DNA of 9,395 nucleotides, taken from NCBI GenBank assembly GCA_003978375.1, contig QNZW01000019.1, positions 1 to 9,395 on the forward strand. Reading direction: 5' to 3'. How positions within the stretch are numbered: position 1 is the first letter of the stretch; each line of letters opens with the position of its first letter. This DNA comes from Sulfurovum sp. Its GTDB lineage: Bacteria; Campylobacterota; Campylobacteria; Campylobacterales; Sulfurovaceae. Both the position numbers and the translations under genes were made by a program. Under the pieces are notes generated by a model, which saw only the letters and a list, made by a program, of their open reading frames with translations, did not search any database and was not told the DNA's origin. Below are positions 6,589 to 9,395 of this stretch, in pieces.

Positions 6589-7887
6589 GTGAAAATATTT
6601 TTTGAGAAAAAAGATGGGCATACGATTTTTTTAAGTGACAATACCTCTGATTTAGATAGTCAAACCCTCTTTTTAAAAACAGAACAAAACAGACAGTATT
6701 ATGAAAAGTTAGATCCTAAACCTTTATGTATGACTCCTAAAGAGCTTATTGCTTTATGGGGATTAGAATCTATGAAAGTTGTAGGTGTTACAGGAACCAA
6801 TGGTAAAACAACTGTAACAGCGGCAATTTACTCTTTTTTGCTTGATTTAGGGGAGAAACCTGCATTACAAGGAACACGTGGCTTATTTGCTAAAGAACAA
6901 CGCATAGAAGAGAAGAGTATGACAACACCTTCAATACTTGAGACAATTTATAACATGAAGCAAACATTTGATTTAGGATGTGAGTGTTTTATTATGGAAG
7001 TGAGTTCTCATGCAATTGATCAAAAACGTATTGAGGGATTAAAATTTTCACTTAAAGTCCATACCAATGTGACGTCTGACCATTTAGATTATCATGGTAC
7101 AGTTGAAGAGTATAGACGGGTGAAAAGCCTTTTCTTCGCAGATGAAACTCCAAAATTACTTAATAAAGATGATATTAAGAATATTACATATAATCCTGTG
7201 AATGCACAAAGTTACGGTGTGGATGAACCTGCAACATTTAAAGTACAAGCTTTTTCACTGATTGATGGCATTACAGCAAGTGTAAAACATCTTCAAGAAG
7301 AAGCCACATTTCATTCCCCTATGGTAGGACTTTTTAATCTTTTTAATCTTATGGCAGCCATTGGATCTGTGCAAATGCTTACAGGAAAAAATTTACAAGA
7401 GGTCTGTGAAGTTGTAAAAAACTTTGGAGGTGTTTCTGGACGTATGGAAGTAGTGAGTCGTAAACCATTGGTGATTGTTGATTTTGCACATACAGACGAT
7501 GGAATGCATGCTGTTTTAGAATCAATGAAAGACAGAGATATCTCAGTTGTTTTTGGTGCAGGTGGAAATCGAGACAAAGAGAAACGTCCACGTATGGGTG
7601 CTGTGGCAGGACGTTATGCCAATAAAATTTATGTCACTTCAGATAATCCACGTGATGAAGTACCTGAACAGATACTCGAAGATATTCTTGTTGGATTGCA
7701 CGGTAAAGAGAATGTAACAGCCTGTCCAGATAGAAAACTTGCTATCAAACTGGCACTAGATGCCCTTGAAGAGAAAGAAATCTTACTTATACTTGGAAAA
7801 GGAGATGAAGACTATCAAGAAATAAAAGGCGTAAAACATCCTTTTGACGATAGGGTAGTAGTTCGAGAATTGTTGGATATTCAATAA
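6589..7887 (+). CDS. murE: UDP-MurNAc-L-Ala-D-Glu:meso-diaminopimelate ligase
   Basis: Cytoplasmic ATP-dependent ligase that adds the third amino acid to the peptidoglycan stem peptide. Mur ligase marks in order: P-loop GVTGTNGKTTVT (66-77), MTTP (111-114), EVSSHA (137-142), TNVTSDHLDYHG (159-170), the probable carbamylated Lys179 in YRRVKSLFF, GLFNLFNLMAA (247-257), GVSGRMEVV (281-289), DFAHTDDGM (298-306), and SDNPRDE (351-357). DNPR is the meso-diaminopimelate recognition motif, so the substrate is mDAP rather than lysine. At 432 residues it is shorter than the E. coli enzyme (about 495), mainly because only about 65 residues precede the P-loop, so the UDP-binding N-terminal domain is reduced. 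The start is GTG, directly after the TAG of the previous gene, with GAGG ten bases upstream. Confidence 0.96.
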   Translation: MKIFFEKKDGHTIFLSDNTSDLDSQTLFLKTEQNRQYYEKLDPKPLCMTPKELIALWGLESMKVVGVTGTNGKTTVTAAIYSFLLDLGEKPALQGTRGLFAKEQRIEEKSMTTPSILETIYNMKQTFDLGCECFIMEVSSHAIDQKRIEGLKFSLKVHTNVTSDHLDYHGTVEEYRRVKSLFFADETPKLLNKDDIKNITYNPVNAQSYGVDEPATFKVQAFSLIDGITASVKHLQEEATFHSPMVGLFNLFNLMAAIGSVQMLTGKNLQEVCEVVKNFGGVSGRMEVVSRKPLVIVDFAHTDDGMHAVLESMKDRDISVVFGAGGNRDKEKRPRMGAVAGRYANKIYVTSDNPRDEVPEQILEDILVGLHGKENVTACPDRKLAIKLALDALEEKEILLILGKGDEDYQEIKGVKHPFDDRVVVRELLDIQ

Positions 7888-7925
7888 TTTTGTAGCTTGA
7901 GTTGTTCTTACTTTGATTCCCGAGA

Positions 7926-7978
7926 GGTCAGGTGATTCATGATTCATCGCATGGCGACAAATCACAAATCACCAGACC
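7926..7978. repeat. 53-base imperfect palindrome with heptad repeats in both arms
   Basis: The 25-base arms 7926-7950 and 7954-7978 pair around a 3-base centre (ATG) with five mismatches. The left arm holds two tandem heptads TGATTCA followed by TCGC; the right arm, read on the other strand, holds two tandem TGATTTG followed by TCGC. Outside it, CGAGA (7921-7925) can pair with TCTCG (7987-7991). It sits between the convergent murE and the minus-strand membrane protein gene, where it may act as a bidirectional terminator or message-end stabiliser. CCCCTTTT after the right arm is a poor T-run. The form also fits a dispersed intergenic palindromic repeat; one copy alone cannot show that. Confidence 0.6.
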
Positions 7979-7990
7979 CCTTTTAGTCTC

Positions 7991-8016
7991 GAGATGAGGC
8001 AATCCGCCTACATCTT
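7991..8016 (-). terminator. Hairpin overlapping the stop of the minus-strand membrane protein gene
   Basis: AGATGAGGC (7992-8000) pairs with GCCT and CATCT (8006-8009 and 8011-8015) with one bulged A and a 5-base loop. It spans the TAG stop of the minus-strand gene (8008-8010). No T-run follows on the minus strand, so whether it terminates transcription is uncertain; it could instead stabilise the 3' end. Confidence 0.35.
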
Positions 8017-9288
8017 ATTCATCTCAAATTTTTCTCCAGTTTTCTGTGTTTGTTTGTAAAGTTTCCATGCATGAATGATTTGGTATGCTATCCATGAAAA
8101 GGAGAGTATTGTGAACAATGCTGCTAAAAATATAAAAGAGCTTACAAAAAGTGACAATAGATAGGTGACAATAGTTGTAATATGAATGTAGAGATGATTT
8201 TTTGCAGTTTTAGGGTGAATGACCTCGTGCATCATAGGTGCGGTAAAATATCCTTGGCTACTAAGATGAAACCATGTCAAAAAAGGTACAATTTTGTAAA
8301 ACATTGCAAAGACAATACTGAGTGCAAAACTAGCAAAAAAAATGTAAGAAAAAGTTTTTACATATGGTAAATGAGTAAACAGTCCCAATACCATACAAAG
8401 CATACTTATGAGTAATGCACTAAGCCCTACTCGCCAAAACCATACTGTGGCATCTGAAAGAGGACGTTTTTTTTGTTTTAGTCTTTGAAGTGTTAAAAGA
8501 GCATAAGCACTTAAAATAAATGCCAAAAGCATAGAAGTAAATATCCAGATATGAGGCAGATAAAAGCCTAAGAGGGAGGAAGAAAACAAGAGTATAAAAA
8601 GTGACAATGGCATGTATTTGCTTACAAATAAAGGATAAGAGGGTGTCACATAGAACATTTCAATTACTTGAAATGAAATAGAAATAATAAGAAGTGCTAT
8701 CCATCCAAAAAGTCCAAAAGAGTAGTGAGAAATTTTGATGTGTGTATAGTAAGTGCCCTCTACATAGCCACTTAAAAAAAGTAATAAATATAGAGCAAAT
8801 ATAATAGTCAAACTTAAAGAGAGTAATGCAATACCCATACCTTTTGAAGAGGCTGTATGGTTTTTGACTTGTCTTAATTTTTTAAAGATAGGAAGGATAA
8901 TAACAAAAAGAGAAACAGCCAAAAGTGTACCTGCTAAGAGGTATAAAAAGGTATACTGAAGATTAAAAGCCAAAATAAGTATGATGACTCCAAACATAAA
9001 AGGATAGAGTAAAAGATTTGATTTTTTACTTGGTGAAGTTATTGAAATACCTGCAATTACAGGAAGCATTTGAAAGAGTGCTCCAAACATAAAAGAAAGC
9101 ATGACTCCCAGCGTAAAGAGATGTGTAACACTAAGTGCACCAGCCGTGCTGGTATCAAAGATACTCGTTTGATAAAAAAAGAGTGAAATGCCTAATCCTA
9201 TACCAAACAACGCACCTAAAAAAAAGAATTTAAAGACAACAGAAATAGGAGGTGCTTGGTCTAGTGATAGACCAGCTTGGTTAAACAT
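8008..9288 (-). CDS. Polytopic (about 12-segment) histidine-bearing membrane protein, distantly oxidase-like
   Basis: The 426-residue product is almost entirely hydrophobic, with about 12 predicted membrane segments and short polar loops. Notable sites: His56 in VTHLFTLGVML followed by FGALFQMLPVIAG (segment 2), His188 in ISHYSFGLFGW (segment 6) with FQVIEMFYVTP, and a late segment ending FYKIVPFLTWFHL (His341) then MMHEVIHPK. The 12 segments and an H-x-x-x-L-G in segment 2 recall heme-copper oxidase subunit I and related uncharacterised families, but no adjacent His-His pair expected for the CuB site is visible, so it is not a canonical terminal oxidase. It might bind heme; this is inference. 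No ribosome binding site precedes the ATG; its start overlaps the end of the upstream gene by 8 bases, which suggests translational coupling. A TGGTCTA/TAGACCA hairpin (9257-9274) lies in its early codons. Confidence 0.85.
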   Translation of the reverse strand: MFNQAGLSLDQAPPISVVFKFFFLGALFGIGLGISLFFYQTSIFDTSTAGALSVTHLFTLGVMLSFMFGALFQMLPVIAGISITSPSKKSNLLLYPFMFGVIILILAFNLQYTFLYLLAGTLLAVSLFVIILPIFKKLRQVKNHTASSKGMGIALLSLSLTIIFALYLLLFLSGYVEGTYYTHIKISHYSFGLFGWIALLIISISFQVIEMFYVTPSYPLFVSKYMPLSLFILLFSSSLLGFYLPHIWIFTSMLLAFILSAYALLTLQRLKQKKRPLSDATVWFWRVGLSALLISMLCMVLGLFTHLPYVKTFSYIFFASFALSIVFAMFYKIVPFLTWFHLSSQGYFTAPMMHEVIHPKTAKNHLYIHITTIVTYLLSLFVSSFIFLAALFTILSFSWIAYQIIHAWKLYKQTQKTGEKFEMNKM

Positions 9289-9395
9289 TTAAAAAATCAT
9301 TTAGGTTTATATTTTGATTTTTGCTAATCAAGATATGCCATTCATTATTGGAGGCATCTTCTTGATTAAGAACCTGAAATTGATGTGATTTTGCT
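9281..9395 (-). CDS. C-terminal 37 codons of an upstream minus-strand gene (partial)
   Basis: A minus-strand frame is open from the window edge (first full codon at 9394-9392) to TAA at 9283-9281, giving the end AKSHQFQVLNQEDA..., then EWHILISKNQNINLNDFLNV. The stop lies within ATGTTTAA, so the gene overlaps the start of the membrane protein gene by 8 bases and would explain the absence of a ribosome binding site there. The pattern of a His, a hydrophobic strand, acidic residues, then W-x-I-x-I-x-K resembles the last strands of small TusA/SirA-type or DUF2249-type sulfur-carrier folds, but 37 residues are too few to assign it. Confidence 0.55.
   Translation of the reverse strand, partial: AKSHQFQVLNQEDASNNEWHILISKNQNINLNDFLNV

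Noticed and set aside
7783..7965. 60-codon minus-strand open frame across the murE end and the palindrome
   Set aside because: Most of it is antisense to murE and its start lies within the palindromic repeat; there is no coding signal of its own.
8182..8370. 62-codon plus-strand open frame inside the membrane protein gene
   Set aside because: Antisense to a clear membrane protein frame, no ribosome binding site and no recognisable family.
8008..9288. NnrS family assignment for the minus-strand membrane protein
   Set aside because: Segment count and a His in segment 2 are reminiscent, but the characteristic NnrS sequence around H-P-L-x-x-G-F and R-x-x-x-G-H-T-G is not seen, so I left the family open.

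Overview
This window looks like chromosomal housekeeping DNA from a member of the Campylobacterota (epsilonproteobacteria), possibly a Sulfurovum- or Sulfurimonas-like organism. The evidence is AT-rich DNA, the gene order secY-map-infA-rpmJ-rpsM-rpsK-rpsD-rpoA-rplQ followed by an nfu / small acidic protein / murE block (the same order I recall from Campylobacter jejuni), a cysteine-less ribosomal protein S4, and a TATAAT promoter box without a conserved -35. The genus is inference, not proof.

Layout. 1-2250 (+): end of the spc-type operon, with secY (start cut off by the window edge), map overlapping it by one base, and infA. 2251-2647: a gap of about 400 bases with a strong stem-loop right after infA, an AT-rich stretch, a TATAAT box, and about 255 bases of GC-richer sequence with at least four hairpins, read here as the structured 5' leader of the following operon. 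2648-5527 (+): rpmJ, rpsM, rpsK, rpsD, rpoA and rplQ, tightly packed. 5528-5728: a terminator-like hairpin and two candidate promoters. 5729-7887 (+): nfu (Fe-S scaffold), an unrecognised TPR-like protein, and murE (meso-diaminopimelate-adding ligase), contiguous enough to be one operon. 7888-8007: a short convergent gap filled by a 53-base imperfect palindrome and a second hairpin. 8008-9395 (-): a polytopic histidine-bearing membrane protein of about 12 segments, preceded by the last 37 codons of another gene that overlaps its start by 8 bases.

How the genes fit together. The first two blocks make the protein export channel (SecY), the enzyme that trims initiator methionine (Map), initiation factor IF1, small- and large-subunit ribosomal proteins and the RNA polymerase alpha subunit, so they couple transcription, translation and export. 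The nfu-murE block joins Fe-S cluster delivery to peptidoglycan precursor synthesis with no obvious shared pathway. The minus-strand pair is separate and may concern respiration or small-molecule redox, but this is not established.

I see no clear new multi-gene system, no phage, transposase, CRISPR, tRNA or rRNA. The most interesting items are the structured infA-rpmJ leader, the palindrome at 7926-7978 whose arms differ in a way suggesting CpG decay, and the poorly characterised membrane protein with its truncated partner gene.
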